DNA of 64,000 nt from Sulfuracidifex tepidarius (lineage in GTDB: Archaea; Thermoproteota; Thermoprotei_A; Sulfolobales; Sulfolobaceae), in assembly GCF_008326425.1 (NCBI RefSeq), contig NZ_AP018929.1:2432875-2496874 (forward strand), read 5' to 3'. A model generated the notes under the pieces. That model was not told the origin of the DNA. It worked only from the letters and a program-made list of their open reading frames with translations, and did not search any database. The position numbers were made by a program, and so were the translations under genes. Of this stretch, positions 29,258 through 38,602 are shown piece after piece. The first letter of the stretch is position 1. Every line of letters starts with the position of its first letter.

Positions 29258-29815
29258 CTATCTCCAAATTTCAAGTATATCTTGATTGGAAAGTACTGGG
29301 AACATCATGGACATATTAGCTAAGGATCTCTCATGGGCTTCTTTGTTTCTCGAAGATACTGCCTCCTTAGCGATTACCGGGATGATGCCCAGATTGAAGG
29401 CGTGTCTGGCTGAACTTTCCACTCCTATTTCAGTAGCGATTCCGGTGAATATCATGGCTATCTTCCCTGCGTTTCTCATCAAAAGCTCTACATTGGTACC
29501 GACGAAAATGCTCGCTGTGTTCTTGTTTAGTATGTAGTCGCCTTGCTCAGGCTTCAGTTCTTCAACTATGTCACCTAAGTTCATCCTCCATCCTTTCCTG
29601 AGGGGTGATTCGAACTTCTCTGGAAAAGGAGTTATTTTAGTGTAAATTATTGGAATCCCCTTAGACCTAGCAGAGTGTATTAACTCCCTGGTCTTCGCGA
29701 TAAATTCTTCTTTGTTAAATATCGAATTCACTAGAGCCTCTTGCACGTCCCACACAACCAAGACTGAATTATCTTTATTTACTAACTTTACCGTATCCGA
29801 CGGATTGAACGACAT
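29258..29815 (-). CDS. Isochorismatase-family protein lacking the nucleophilic Cys
   Basis: The 185-residue protein has the isochorismatase/cysteine-hydrolase fold: catalytic Asp in [10 protein letters not shown], a Lys in YTKITPF and the signature [13 protein letters not shown]. In the canonical signature a Cys stands where Gly is seen here (TxxCVE becomes TEIGVE), so nucleophilic catalysis is unlikely. The real isochorismatase clade also lacks Cys, so non-Cys chemistry is possible. The function remains unassigned. Confidence 0.8.
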   Translation of the reverse strand: MSFNPSDTVKLVNKDNSVLVVWDVQEALVNSIFNKEEFIAKTRELIHSARSKGIPIIYTKITPFPEKFESPLRKGWRMNLGDIVEELKPEQGDYILNKNTASIFVGTNVELLMRNAGKIAMIFTGIATEIGVESSARHAFNLGIIPVIAKEAVSSRNKEAHERSLANMSMMFPVLSNQDILEIWR

Positions 29816-29989
29816 GGTAAAGTGTAGTAAAGATATATCTTAAAACTTTCTTCAAATCAATGCGTTACAGAAAACTTCAATTTCTTTAGGTATTAAGCCT
29901 GGCTGATTCGCTTTAATCCTGGGTTTACCGTTTACTTAAAAGATAGTTTAACCTGAGCTCTAATAATAGTAGGAGTGATCCACGAAATA

Positions 29990-30388
29990 TCAAATCAGCT
30001 GTTCAGTACCTTGTGATCTGGAATGAAAGAAGGAGAGAAGTTCTTTACCTTCACCGGCCCTCACTTCTATGCTCGATGGCTCTGTGACCTCGAAGAGTTC
30101 CCATTTAGTGAAAAGCTTGAACTTAACTGCCACATATGCGTGCCCTTCCATTGTAAACATTGATAAAAAGTCTAAAAGTTTTCTAATCTGAATTTCTCTT
30201 ATTTTTAGTTTCGGTTCCCATGTGCTCTTCACCTCAAAGGCCAGCAAAGTATCTCCAAAAGTGGCGAAAACGTCAGGAAGAGGATTCGGTGAAGAATTCG
30301 AAGTCGGTATTCTAACAGCTTTAAATCCTAACGAAGTGAGCGTTTTCACCAGCTCCCTCTCCGCATTTCGTCCTATATCCTTGTTCAC
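29990..30388 (-). CDS. Holliday junction resolvase, Hjc/Hje family (Hje-like)
   Basis: The 132-residue nuclease resolves four-way junctions. The motifs are Glu in NAERELV near residue 10, a flexible loop rich in Ser/Asn ([10 protein letters not shown]), catalytic Asp in LPDVFA and Glu-x-Lys in FEVKST. The loop and spacing resemble the Sulfolobus second resolvase Hje more than Hjc, in my judgement. It stands alone between the isochorismatase homologue and the TFS-like gene. Confidence 0.88.
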   Translation of the reverse strand: MNKDIGRNAERELVKTLTSLGFKAVRIPTSNSSPNPLPDVFATFGDTLLAFEVKSTWEPKLKIREIQIRKLLDFLSMFTMEGHAYVAVKFKLFTKWELFEVTEPSSIEVRAGEGKELLSFFHSRSQGTEQLI

Positions 30389-30476
30389 GAAATAAGGCTA
30401 TAGGAGAACAATTAATAAGACTTTAGAGACATTGAGAGAACAGGGATTTCACCCTTATATGAAACGGTGCTTATAG

Positions 30477-30770
30477 ATGAAGTTCTGTCCTAAATGCAAA
30501 AGCGTTATGACGCTGAGAAACGGTATTGCTTCCTGCAGAAACTGCGGATATAAGATCAAGGCTGATGAGGAAATGATCCTCAAAGAGAGATATGACCACT
30601 CCCACGACAAAATGATAGTAGCAGACGGTAAGAGGATTCAAGGTCGACTTCACTCTGTTCTCTGTCCAAAATGCGGATCTTCAGTCTCCATCCTTGTTAA
30701 CCCGAGGAAGAGAACATACAAGTGCTCCCTTTGCGGTAATATATTCAGTGAAAACGGTTCCTTTACGTAG
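30477..30770 (+). CDS. TFS-like RNA polymerase factor with degenerate catalytic hairpin
   Basis: The 97-residue protein has the two zinc ribbons of TFS (archaeal TFIIS homologue): N-terminal FCPKC...CRNCGY and C-terminal CPKCGS...YKCSLCGNIF. Active TFS has an acidic Asp-Glu pair in the hairpin between the last two Cys pairs; here that hairpin reads VNPRKR, so the acidic pair is replaced by basic residues. The Sulfolobus paralogue TFS4, which also lost these residues, is a known RNA polymerase inhibitor. By analogy this may be a regulator, not a cleavage factor. Confidence 0.82.
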   Translation: MKFCPKCKSVMTLRNGIASCRNCGYKIKADEEMILKERYDHSHDKMIVADGKRIQGRLHSVLCPKCGSSVSILVNPRKRTYKCSLCGNIFSENGSFT

Positions 30771-30957
30771 AAGTTGTGAACCATCGTTCTTACCTAGAAA
30801 CCTTGTCTCTGGCTCATAAAGAGTTTTGGTAATAGGCACACGCTAAGTAAAGGTGTAAAAGCGACGTAAATAACATAGGTAGCTTAAATTTCCATATGAG
30901 TCAAAATTTTACATAAATCCCTGGCCAATCAATAATAACAACATACAATTATTTACA

Positions 30958-31042
30958 TGCGGGAGGTGGGATTTGGACCCACGCAGGCCTACGCCACCGG
31001 AGCCTCAGTCCGGCCCCTTTGGCTTAGCTCGGGCACTCCCGC
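30958..31042 (-). tRNA. tRNA-Leu (anticodon GAG)
   Basis: Read on the minus strand, the 85 bases fold as a class II tRNA. The acceptor stem is GCGGGAG/CTCCCGC, the anticodon stem CCGGA/TCCGG encloses the loop CTGAGGC with anticodon GAG, there is a long variable arm, and the T arm is GTGGG-TCCAAAT-CCCAC with discriminator A. No intron is present and CCA is not encoded. A TATA-like TTTTTATG (31067-31075, minus) lies about 29 bases upstream. Confidence 0.93.
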
Positions 31043-31105
31043 TCACTTTATTACTAAAATAAAGGGCATAAAAACGTTTTCTAAGCCAGGATCCTCATAA
31101 TTAAC

Positions 31106-31115
31106 CTTTAATAAG
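31106..31115 (+). promoter_or_regulatory. TATA box of the aRF1 gene
   Basis: CTTTAATAAG is centred about 27 bases before position 31138, so transcription is expected to begin roughly 5 bases before the ATG at 31144. This makes ATG 31144 the natural start of the aRF1 message, ahead of the in-frame stop discussed for that gene. Confidence 0.55.
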
Positions 31116-31143
31116 AATAAGACGAAATACATCTCGATTAGGG

Positions 31144-32254
31144 ATGAGTCTTTGACAAGTACTCAATAAGTAGACAGGAGCTTAAAGTTCTCCTCAGAGA
31201 GCTAAAGAAATGGTCTGCACCAGCTACAGTACTTCTATCACTTTACGTTCCTGAAGGTAGACCAGTAGCTGATGTGGTGAACTTGTTAAGAGAGGAGGCA
31301 TCCATATCCCAGAACATAAAGCTGAAGCGAACCAGAGATGCCGTGGAGTCAGCCATAACTGGAGCTATAGATAGGCTCACTCAATTGCCGAAGATACCCC
31401 CAAACGGGCTAGCTATGTTCTGCGGGGAGAACTTTGATAGCGGAGAGTATAAATGTTACATGTTCTCGCCTCCTGAGAAGGTTCTGGTCTTCTTTTACAG
31501 AACCGACAAGAACTTCCATACGGAATTCCTAGAAGACATGGTTGAAGACTCCGAAGCGTTCGGTCTAATAATAGTGGAGAGAGACCAAGCGACCATAGGT
31601 TTACTCAGGGGTTCCAGGATAGAAGTTCTAGAGGAATTCGAGGGTTACGTCCCCGGAAAACACATGATGGGTGGACAATCACAGCGACGTATAGACAGGC
31701 TAATAGAAGAAGCTTACGACCACTTCCTGAAAGAGGTAGGAGAGAAGGTCAATACATATTTCGTGCCTATAATTGAGGACAAGAAGATGCGTGCGATACT
31801 CCTTGGAGGCCCCGGTTACGCTAAAGAGGACTTCTATAAAGGCGACTACGTAGACTACAGAGTGAAGAAACTGATATTACAACCACTTTACGACCTTGCG
31901 GATCAGGGGGAGGTGGGGCTCCGCGACATGGTAGTGAAGGCTTCAGACATATTGAAGGAACAGAAGTACATAAAGGTCAACAACCTCATGGATGAAATAA
32001 AATACCACTTAGCGAAGGACGATGGAATGGTAATTTACGGAATAAATGAAATAAAGAAAGCCATAGAGCTTGGTGCTGTAGACTCACTAATTGTTTACGA
32101 CGATCCTAACAACCAAGAACTTCAAAGTTTAATACAGAAAGCTGAAGGCTATGGGACAACAGTTTTCGTGGTGGGAAGCGAGTTACCTGATGCAGAATGG
32201 GTTGGGAAAACCTTCGGAGGCGCTGTAGGGAAATTAAGGTTCAAATTATTATAA
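31144..32254 (+). CDS. prf1: Peptide chain release factor aRF1, joined by a +1 shift at CTT TGA C
   Basis: aRF1 reads all stop codons and triggers peptide release. Motifs: NIK in SQNIKLKR (residues 57-59 of the joined product), GGQ in MGGQSQRR (176-178) and a complete domain 3. The main frame (downstream of 31154) encodes the conserved N-terminus [10 protein letters not shown] and [14 protein letters not shown] but has no ATG, GTG or TTG between the upstream stop (31145-31147) and GTG 31274. The promoter-near ATG 31144 reads M-S-L and then TGA. Skipping T31153 in CTT TGA C joins the two into 369 residues, a normal aRF1 length. An indel or sequencing error is the alternative. Starting at GTG 31274 would lose 43 conserved residues. 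Confidence 0.85.
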
Positions 32255-32277
32255 TATAAGTAATAATATCAACAAAA

Positions 32278-32331
32278 TTCTTCTTTTTATTCTAAATTAT
32301 TTTACTCGAATTTTACCTTTCTTTCAATTTG
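32278..32331 (+). terminator. U-rich terminator after aRF1
   Basis: Several T-rich runs (TTCTTCTTTTTATTCT and further T tracts) lie 25-75 bases after the aRF1 stop, consistent with crenarchaeal termination, before the convergent phosphoribosyltransferase gene. Confidence 0.4.
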
Positions 32332-32335
32332 TATA

Positions 32336-32974
32336 TTATAACTTCCCTCTGTATTTCATCTCTCTCAAAATTTCCTCTATAGAGATAGGGGGAACTGCAC
32401 CATAGCTGTCAACGAATTCCTTCTCTAACTCTTCAGAGCTCGTCACCTTGCCTTTCTCGTTCATTATTTTGCTCACTAGGTTTATCATGTCTTCCCAGTA
32501 GTTCCATGGGTACATGAACCACGTCCATTCTTTCACTTCCTCCGCATAGAAGTCTGGAGTCGATTTGGAAGCAGTGACTATGTGTTGCATCGTGGCAGTC
32601 TTAACCACGGAAGGGGAGAAGTTCTTCACCACGAAGTCCTTAGCCAGATCCATGCTGTCCCCGGTGTCTGTTATATCGTCTATGACGAGAGCGTTCTTTC
32701 CCTCTAATGATAAAGTGTAGCTATATTTCACCTTAGCTTGAGGCGTGTGAGACGCTGTCTCCACCCAGTGTTCTATTTTTATGGATAGGACGTCCATGAC
32801 TCCTAAAACGTCCGCAACAATTCTGGCAGGAACGAGACCACCTCTTGCAACTGCAACTATGACATCTACCTTGTATCCACTTTCTCTCACTTTTCTAGCT
32901 AAAGAAGTGGATAACTTAACTGCGTAGTCCCAAGTCACTACCTTGACGGGTATCTTCAAGACTATTACCATCAC
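32336..32974 (-). CDS. Purine phosphoribosyltransferase
   Basis: The 212-residue type I phosphoribosyltransferase has the PRPP-binding motif [13 protein letters not shown] near residue 93 and the early loop [13 protein letters not shown]. Relatives salvage xanthine, hypoxanthine or guanine. The neighbour across the divergent gap is MTA phosphorylase, which releases adenine, so a role in purine salvage is likely; the exact base is not determined. Confidence 0.83.
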   Translation of the reverse strand: MMVIVLKIPVKVVTWDYAVKLSTSLARKVRESGYKVDVIVAVARGGLVPARIVADVLGVMDVLSIKIEHWVETASHTPQAKVKYSYTLSLEGKNALVIDDITDTGDSMDLAKDFVVKNFSPSVVKTATMQHIVTASKSTPDFYAEEVKEWTWFMYPWNYWEDMINLVSKIMNEKGKVTSSEELEKEFVDSYGAVPPISIEEILREMKYRGKL

Positions 32975-33061
32975 CTTAATCAGAAGGAAAGTTAAAAATC
33001 TTCTGACCGACGTCGTTCTTCGCGAAACAAATTTTTTTATTGAATTTAAGAAAGTTAGCCT

Positions 33062-33874
33062 GTGTTAGAGCAAAAAGAAAGAGCCTCGGTCGCAATAATA
33101 GGGGGTTCAGGAATTTACGATCTGTCATACATAAGCGACGTTAAGGAAATCAAGGTGTACACACCCTACGGCTCGCCCAGTGATTTAATCTCGGTAGGTA
33201 GGATGGGCAACGTTAAGGTAGCGTTCCTTCCCAGACACGGGAAGAACCATAGAATCCCTCCCCACATGATAAACTACAGAGCCAACATATGGGCATTGAA
33301 GGAGTTAGGAGTTAAGTGGGTCATTTCCGTTTCCGCTGTGGGAAGTCTAAGGATGGACTACAAACCTGGAGACTTCGTGGTTCCGGATCAGTTCATAGAC
33401 ATGACAAAGAAGAGAGAATACACTTTCTTTGATGGCCCGGTCGTAGCCCACGTCTCTATGGCAGACCCCTTCTGCAACTCGCTGAGAAAGAGGCTAATAG
33501 AGAAAGGTAATAGTCTGGGCATTGTAGTCCACGGCCAGGGAACATACATCTGTATAGAGGGCCCTAGGTTCTCAACCAGAGCTGAAAGCAGGGTTTGGAA
33601 GGACTCCTTTAAGGCAGACATCATAGGAATGACAGCAGTACCTGAGGTCAACCTAGCGTGCGAGGCCCAAATGTGTTATGCAACATTAGCTATGGTCACC
33701 GACTACGACGTTTTCGCCGACATCCCAGTGACTGCAGAGGAGGTAACTCAAGTGATGAAGAGGAACACCGAAAACGCGAAGAAGCTTGTGATGGAAGTCA
33801 TCAAAGATTTACCCGAATCTCCAAACAGGGAAGATTGCTCATGCTGCAGTTCACTGGAGAACGCATTACTGTAA
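33062..33874 (+). CDS. mtnP: S-methyl-5'-thioadenosine phosphorylase (MTAP II type)
   Basis: The 270-residue enzyme splits methylthioadenosine with phosphate into adenine and methylthioribose-1-P. Motifs: GGSGIYDL at the N-terminus, the phosphate-site segment [12 protein letters not shown], the [10 protein letters not shown] segment and the [12 protein letters not shown] substrate site. Near the C-terminus Cys259, Cys261 and Cys262 form a CSCC cluster, matching the CXC (Cys259/Cys261) that stabilises S. solfataricus MTAP II. It starts at GTG 33062. The 3' end overlaps the next gene by 34 bases. Confidence 0.95.
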   Translation: MLEQKERASVAIIGGSGIYDLSYISDVKEIKVYTPYGSPSDLISVGRMGNVKVAFLPRHGKNHRIPPHMINYRANIWALKELGVKWVISVSAVGSLRMDYKPGDFVVPDQFIDMTKKREYTFFDGPVVAHVSMADPFCNSLRKRLIEKGNSLGIVVHGQGTYICIEGPRFSTRAESRVWKDSFKADIIGMTAVPEVNLACEAQMCYATLAMVTDYDVFADIPVTAEEVTQVMKRNTENAKKLVMEVIKDLPESPNREDCSCCSSLENALL

Positions 33875-34605
33875 AGGAACTTGATATAGAAACCAAGCCG
33901 GATTACATAGTCTATGACGACGCGGGCTACCTCCCTGCATCCTCCTATGCCAGAGGACTTTCTTCCCTGCTGTTCTTTGCACCTAAGGTATACAACGTTC
34001 ACGAGTTTACCTATACCGTAGCCCCTTATTGCGACCTTGGAAAGGTAGTGGCTTTCGTCGGCGACGAAGAGAACGTGGTGAGGATCACAGATACGTTAAG
34101 ATACATCGAAGCTAGCTTGCAACTCTTCACGTGGAAACTTCCTCAAGGTTTAGAAAAGAAGGGAGGAGATGTTAATATCACCCTATTTGAGGGAAACAAG
34201 TACGGGTCCGTGTCACTGGCGTTCTCAATTCTAGCTTCATTATCTAAGTTAAAGAGAAATCCTAGGACTGAAAGAATACTCGAGCAACTTTCAGACTTCT
34301 CTGACCTCCAGCCGTGGCTGGACAGCCTAGGTCAAGGAATAGATGTTTCAAGGTATCAAGTTATACTTTCACCTATAATGGAACCAGCATCTTTCCACCT
34401 CAGGAAAGCTGGTCTTGATGTAAAAACCATGGCAAACTATAATATATTAATTAACTCATTAATAATATATAATGGTTCTGACATGATGTCTATGAGAAGA
34501 GTAATAACAATGATGTCAAGTAAAGGAGTAGAAACTAAACAGATTCTCCTAGATTCTGATCCACTTATGGCTCCTTCATATTTAACGATTAAAATGGGTG
34601 CTTGA
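33841..34605 (+). CDS. Conserved-looking protein of unknown function
   Basis: The 254-residue protein starts at ATG 33841, inside the 3' end of mtnP (34-base overlap). Upstream codons in the same frame are antiparallel to mtnP use and non-coding. It is alpha/beta; glycine/serine-rich turns followed by strands (VVAFVGDE) vaguely resemble a degenerate SIS sugar-isomerase fold, but conserved motifs are missing. It lies one base before the ATG of the prenyl synthase, so a coupled role is possible. Confidence 0.65.
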   Translation: MLQFTGERITVKELDIETKPDYIVYDDAGYLPASSYARGLSSLLFFAPKVYNVHEFTYTVAPYCDLGKVVAFVGDEENVVRITDTLRYIEASLQLFTWKLPQGLEKKGGDVNITLFEGNKYGSVSLAFSILASLSKLKRNPRTERILEQLSDFSDLQPWLDSLGQGIDVSRYQVILSPIMEPASFHLRKAGLDVKTMANYNILINSLIIYNGSDMMSMRRVITMMSSKGVETKQILLDSDPLMAPSYLTIKMGA

Positions 34606-34606
34606 A

Positions 34607-35449
34607 ATGTCTTTGCTAGAGTTCTGGGGGAAAACTAAATCAACAATAGACTTGATGATAGAGGACTTCTTGAAAGGAGTGAAGGAATGGGAGGTTCTCG
34701 ACATGTCGAACTATATCATGAAAGACGGGAAGAGGTTCAGAGGGACTTTAACTCTCTTCTTCACCGAAGCCTTGGGAGGTAGCTTAGAGTCTGCGTTGAA
34801 GGGAGCTGTGGCTACAGAAATACTTCATTCGGCGTCCCTGGCTCTCGACGACATAGTAGACTATGATGTGACTAGAAGGGGAGACAAGTCAGCTTGGCTC
34901 GTGTACGGGAACAGGAAAGTGATATTCGTAACTAATTTCCTGATACCTACAGCACTGAACATGATCTCCAGCTACGGCGAAATAGCCCTAAACACAAGCA
35001 TCAATTTATGGAGAGACACTGCGGTGGGTGCGCTGAAAGATCTTTATGGTAAAAGTGAGGAATATGAGTTAACAATTGATCTAAAAACAAGCAGTTTGTT
35101 CAAGTTGTCTACATGCATAGCTTCTTTCGCGTCGAAGAGAGTTGACCTATTAGACTCTTTGCTGGAAATGGGGAGGTTACTGGGAGTGATGTATCAGATC
35201 ATAGATGACTACATAGACATCAGGACAGTCAAACCGGGGCAGTTAGTAGGAAGCGCCAGACAACTTTACGATCTAACTGGAGATAAGGCAGAAGAGTACG
35301 TAAAGACGAACTTCACCAAGTATAAGGAAACCTACTTAAACATAACTAAGTCATTACCTTTCATCCAGAAATTCAGGAACGATATAGAGCAGATGCCGGA
35401 CTTCCTTGTAACGGGACTTCTTAACGAGGCTGGCATAGATAGTTTTTAA
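34607..35449 (+). CDS. Polyprenyl (geranylgeranyl/farnesyl-type) diphosphate synthase
   Basis: The 280-residue trans-prenyltransferase carries the first Asp-rich motif DDIVDYDVTRRG near residue 80 and the second motif IIDDYID near residue 198, plus the KDGKRFRG substrate segment near residue 40. It condenses IPP with allylic diphosphates for archaeal ether lipids or quinone tails. ATG 34607 is chosen over GTG 34598 because it directly follows the upstream stop. Chain length is not readable with certainty. Confidence 0.88.
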   Translation: MSLLEFWGKTKSTIDLMIEDFLKGVKEWEVLDMSNYIMKDGKRFRGTLTLFFTEALGGSLESALKGAVATEILHSASLALDDIVDYDVTRRGDKSAWLVYGNRKVIFVTNFLIPTALNMISSYGEIALNTSINLWRDTAVGALKDLYGKSEEYELTIDLKTSSLFKLSTCIASFASKRVDLLDSLLEMGRLLGVMYQIIDDYIDIRTVKPGQLVGSARQLYDLTGDKAEEYVKTNFTKYKETYLNITKSLPFIQKFRNDIEQMPDFLVTGLLNEAGIDSF

Positions 35450-35484
35450 ATTAATGAAATTATGCGGAAACATGGTGAAATAAT

Positions 35485-36372
35485 ATTAAAATTGCTGTCA
35501 TTCACGAGTCACAGAAAGTTACTGAAGCATCAAAGGAATTATTACAAGAGATAAAACTACAAGGACATTCAGCTTATTATATTAGACCATCTAAATTGAA
35601 TGTAATTCTAGGATCCCAAGGGGAAGAGATCAATTATGCTGGGAGGAAATTCACGTTAGATGGAGCACTTCTGAGAAACGTTGGGACAATAACTACTACT
35701 GAACAGCTAGTGAAGAGGTTTGACTCTCTAAAGGTCTTGAGAAACGTTGGGACAGTCACAATTAACTCGCCGGAGTCTATTATGCTCGCTAGGGACAAGT
35801 TCGCCAGTCTGCTAGAACTGGCAAAGAATCACGTCCCAATACCTGAGACGGCAATGGTGGAAGACCCCAGAGAGGCGATGACGCTCACCGAGAGATGGGG
35901 AGAGGTGGTCATCAAACCGTTGATCGGAAGTCTAGGCCTTGGGTCTGTCAAAGTGAGCGACCCTGACATAGCCTATAGGGTGTCAAAGTCAATCCTTTCA
36001 GTAAACCAGCCCGTTTACGTCCAAAAATATGTGAAGAAGCCTGACAGAGACATAAGGGTGTTCGTGGTGGGAGACGAGGTGATAGGAAGTATTTTCAGAT
36101 TTTCCAACGGAAGCTGGAAGACCAATGTGGCTCAAGGTGCGGTAGCACAGATGCTTACGATCTCATCAGAGATAAAGGAAATTGGGCTGAAGGTAGTTAA
36201 GGCGATGAAGATGGACTACGCAGGGATAGACGTGGTAGAGGACACTGAGGACAACAGCTACAAGGTATTAGAAGTGAACGCGTCTCCCCTATGGCACGGG
36301 TTCAAGACAGCAACTGGGATTAACCCTGCAAAATTTATAGTTAAACACCTCTTAGAAATGATTAAGAAATGA
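35485..36372 (+). CDS. RimK/LysX-like ATP-grasp ligase with probable ATT start
   Basis: The 295-residue ATP-grasp protein has the central VVIKPLIGS lysine segment, [13 protein letters not shown] and the metal/ATP site [10 protein letters not shown]. It resembles RimK/LysX ligases that add amino acids to protein or carrier termini. The frame encodes a good family N-terminus ([10 protein letters not shown]) beginning after an in-frame stop, yet no ATG/GTG/TTG occurs before TTG 35596, which would delete the first 37 residues. ATT 35485 lies 6 bases after a GGTGA Shine-Dalgarno (35474-35478), so ATT initiation is proposed. The substrate is unknown. Confidence 0.75.
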   Translation: MKIAVIHESQKVTEASKELLQEIKLQGHSAYYIRPSKLNVILGSQGEEINYAGRKFTLDGALLRNVGTITTTEQLVKRFDSLKVLRNVGTVTINSPESIMLARDKFASLLELAKNHVPIPETAMVEDPREAMTLTERWGEVVIKPLIGSLGLGSVKVSDPDIAYRVSKSILSVNQPVYVQKYVKKPDRDIRVFVVGDEVIGSIFRFSNGSWKTNVAQGAVAQMLTISSEIKEIGLKVVKAMKMDYAGIDVVEDTEDNSYKVLEVNASPLWHGFKTATGINPAKFIVKHLLEMIKK

Positions 36373-36588
36373 GGACTAACAAACCGACTGAATGGTGAGG
36401 ATGAGCTCTCGCCCTGATCTATTCGAACTAAACTGAGAGTTAAGAAGAAATTTGAAGTAACTGAGCTGATTGAGATGAGGGTTAACTAGAAAATTTCTGC
36501 AAATAAGATTTAGATTAATAGCAAATACAAAACTGTGTGTCTATACACAATTATTGCTCTCCAATTGCAACATTTAAAAAAGCTTGAC

Positions 36589-37041
36589 CTAGTCTACGTT
36601 TCTTTTCTCCTTGAGGACTCTCAACACTATCATGGTATAGGTCGACGTAACTCCCTCCAAATTCCCGAGTTTATCTAAAACCTTAGCGAGCTCTTCCCTT
36701 GTCTCTACCCTCACCTTCAACAACGCATAGTATTCCCCTGTAACGTCATATATCTCGAATATTTCCTTTTGCTTTATTAACTCCTCTATTACCTTTTCGT
36801 ACTGTTTAGGCTCTGCCTTTATCATGACGAAAGCAACTACGCTTAACCCTATCTTATCGAAGTCTATGTCGGTGTAAAAACCCCTTATAACACCGTTCTC
36901 CTTTAGCCTCTTTATCCTCATGTATATCGTTGCTTCGCTTAAGTTCAACATCTTAGCTAGACGAGAAAAAGGAATCCTAGAGTCCTCTTGAAGTATGTTT
37001 AGTATTCTCTTATCTACATCGTCAAGATAGTATGAATTCAA
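36589..37041 (-). CDS. Lrp/AsnC-family transcription regulator
   Basis: The 150-residue protein has the Lrp N-terminal helix-turn-helix ([20 protein letters not shown]) and a C-terminal RAM ligand-binding domain with the [11 protein letters not shown] strand pattern. It overlaps the upstream flavoprotein stop by 4 bases and may regulate that operon. The effector is probably an amino acid. Confidence 0.9.
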   Translation of the reverse strand: MNSYYLDDVDKRILNILQEDSRIPFSRLAKMLNLSEATIYMRIKRLKENGVIRGFYTDIDFDKIGLSVVAFVMIKAEPKQYEKVIEELIKQKEIFEIYDVTGEYYALLKVRVETREELAKVLDKLGNLEGVTSTYTMIVLRVLKEKRNVD

Positions 37042-38030
37042 AAGATTGTCCTCCCCAACAACTTTAGAAGATCAAAGTTGTTAAAGTCACCTAAAGCTAC
37101 TTTCAGTACTAGCTTAGGATCCGACTTCATGAGCACTTTGGTCAGTCCTTTCAGTTGCTCTTTCCCTTTAGACTGAGCTACTATCTTGGCATGCACGTTA
37201 AGAGTGTTGTAAAGTTTGGATTTCTTAAATTCCTTGGAAAAATCTTTGTCGTTCAATAAGGAATCAGCGTAGATCTTAGCTGAGAGGATAGAAGGTCTTA
37301 TTCCTTCCCCTGTCAACGCATAAACGGTACCTAAGGCTTCGCCTATGTATTGCCCGTTAAGTCTCTCCTCGACTATCCCTGTATCGGAGACCCTCGCCCC
37401 GTGGAAGAACAACGTCTTGCCCTTGACCAATGGCTTGAGCCTTTCGCGGAGGAAGTTAACGTCAGCGTATCCTCCTATGCCTATCTTTGCGCCATCTCTA
37501 TCAGGAAATACCCAAGCGTAACCTAAAAGGTCACTATAGAAGTAAAAGTCAACGACTTCAGGATCCTGTTGAAAGTCAGTGACATACTGGATAGCGGGGA
37601 CAGACCTATCCTTGGGTAATGAGTAATGACCGTTGGCGAAGACTATCTTATCGGCGTGTATTTCCTCCGATCCGACGTAAGGTTTGCCTTCACGTACAGA
37701 CACGTTGGATTTATACTTCACGTCAAGCTTAGAAGCCATATCTCTGAGGAGCATGGGCTTATCTACAATGTACCCAAGTCTTTCCTCTCCCCTTATATCG
37801 TGGACTACTTTCCCGTCAAGGAAAATCCTGAAACCTTTTATTTCACTTACAATGTGTTCTTTCTTCAAGGGGACTATTTCCTCTACCCCATTCATGAGCC
37901 CCCATGCGCAGGGTTTATACCCAACGTTGTCCAGGCCCTCATAGACTGTGACTTCGTAGTTCCTTCTCCCCTTCATTGTCCACGCTAGGGAGAGTCCAGC
38001 AGGACCTCCTCCAACTACAGCTATGTTCAT
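37038..38030 (-). CDS. Geranylgeranyl-reductase-family FAD oxidoreductase
   Basis: The 330-residue flavoprotein has the N-terminal FAD fold GGGPAG, the active-site loop KPCAWG (geranylgeranyl reductases have KPCGxG) and the [17 protein letters not shown] segment. It is shorter than the main GGR at 40.4 kb and is probably a paralogue acting on isoprenoid or another unsaturated substrate. It forms a unit with an Lrp regulator (4-base overlap) and a membrane protein upstream. Confidence 0.8.
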   Translation of the reverse strand: MNIAVVGGGPAGLSLAWTMKGRRNYEVTVYEGLDNVGYKPCAWGLMNGVEEIVPLKKEHIVSEIKGFRIFLDGKVVHDIRGEERLGYIVDKPMLLRDMASKLDVKYKSNVSVREGKPYVGSEEIHADKIVFANGHYSLPKDRSVPAIQYVTDFQQDPEVVDFYFYSDLLGYAWVFPDRDGAKIGIGGYADVNFLRERLKPLVKGKTLFFHGARVSDTGIVEERLNGQYIGEALGTVYALTGEGIRPSILSAKIYADSLLNDKDFSKEFKKSKLYNTLNVHAKIVAQSKGKEQLKGLTKVLMKSDPKLVLKVALGDFNNFDLLKLLGRTIF

Positions 38031-38042
38031 TGTATCGACCTC

Positions 38043-38549
38043 TCACTTTCTAAAATACATCATAGCTAAAATTCCCATTATTAGAAAGCCTGAATAAACT
38101 ACTATAAGTTCATAGAAGTTGCCCATGAATCTACCTATAATTCCTCCTACGAAAACGAACAGGAGTAAAGCCAAGAATCCGTTTCCCATGGAAAGAAGTC
38201 TTCCTGCACTGACTGGCAAAATGTTCTTCAAAAATTTGAGCGAGAGAGCCAGTGATATTACAAACGGAATTGAATCAACCAGAGCCATTGCAGCGAAATA
38301 TCTGGGAGCAGTAGGGAGTATCAAGAAGACTCCGAGACCAGCACCTAAAGCCAGAATGCCTGAAAAATAGAGGCTTGTAATGGAGGCTTTATACCCCGTC
38401 CAAGGTCTTTCCTTGTTTAGGAAGTAACCTACCAACGCTAAGCCTATGATAGACCCTACGATAAATGCGGGTAAACTGTGCACGAAACCAGGGACAGCAG
38501 TGAGGAGAATCACCACCACTGATATTGTGAGGATTGTTGAGTCCTTCAT
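38043..38549 (-). CDS. Polytopic membrane protein of unknown function
   Basis: The 168-residue protein has about six hydrophobic segments and no recognisable motif. It is 12 bases upstream of the flavoprotein gene on the same strand, so a shared transcript is likely. Confidence 0.7.
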   Translation of the reverse strand: MKDSTILTISVVVILLTAVPGFVHSLPAFIVGSIIGLALVGYFLNKERPWTGYKASITSLYFSGILALGAGLGVFLILPTAPRYFAAMALVDSIPFVISLALSLKFLKNILPVSAGRLLSMGNGFLALLLFVFVGGIIGRFMGNFYELIVVYSGFLIMGILAMMYFRK

Positions 38550-38602
38550 GTTCGAAGGAAGTTGTAAGTTAAAAATAAAAAATATATCTGTGATAGAAGA
38601 GT

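Noticed and set aside
31274-31276. GTG 31274 as the start of aRF1
   Set aside because: It would remove 43 conserved N-terminal residues and leave a ~135-base leader although the promoter predicts a near-leaderless message at ATG 31144.
33658-33840. Upstream in-frame extension of the unknown 254-residue gene, inside mtnP
   Set aside because: The extra 61 residues are Arg/Glu-rich, out of character with the rest and fully inside the well-supported mtnP gene; ATG 33841 is a better start.
36391-36440. Possible C/D-box RNA (AGGATGA, CTGA, CTGA) before the Lrp gene
   Set aside because: The C box is off-consensus, the first guide is only 9 bases and no C' box is found.
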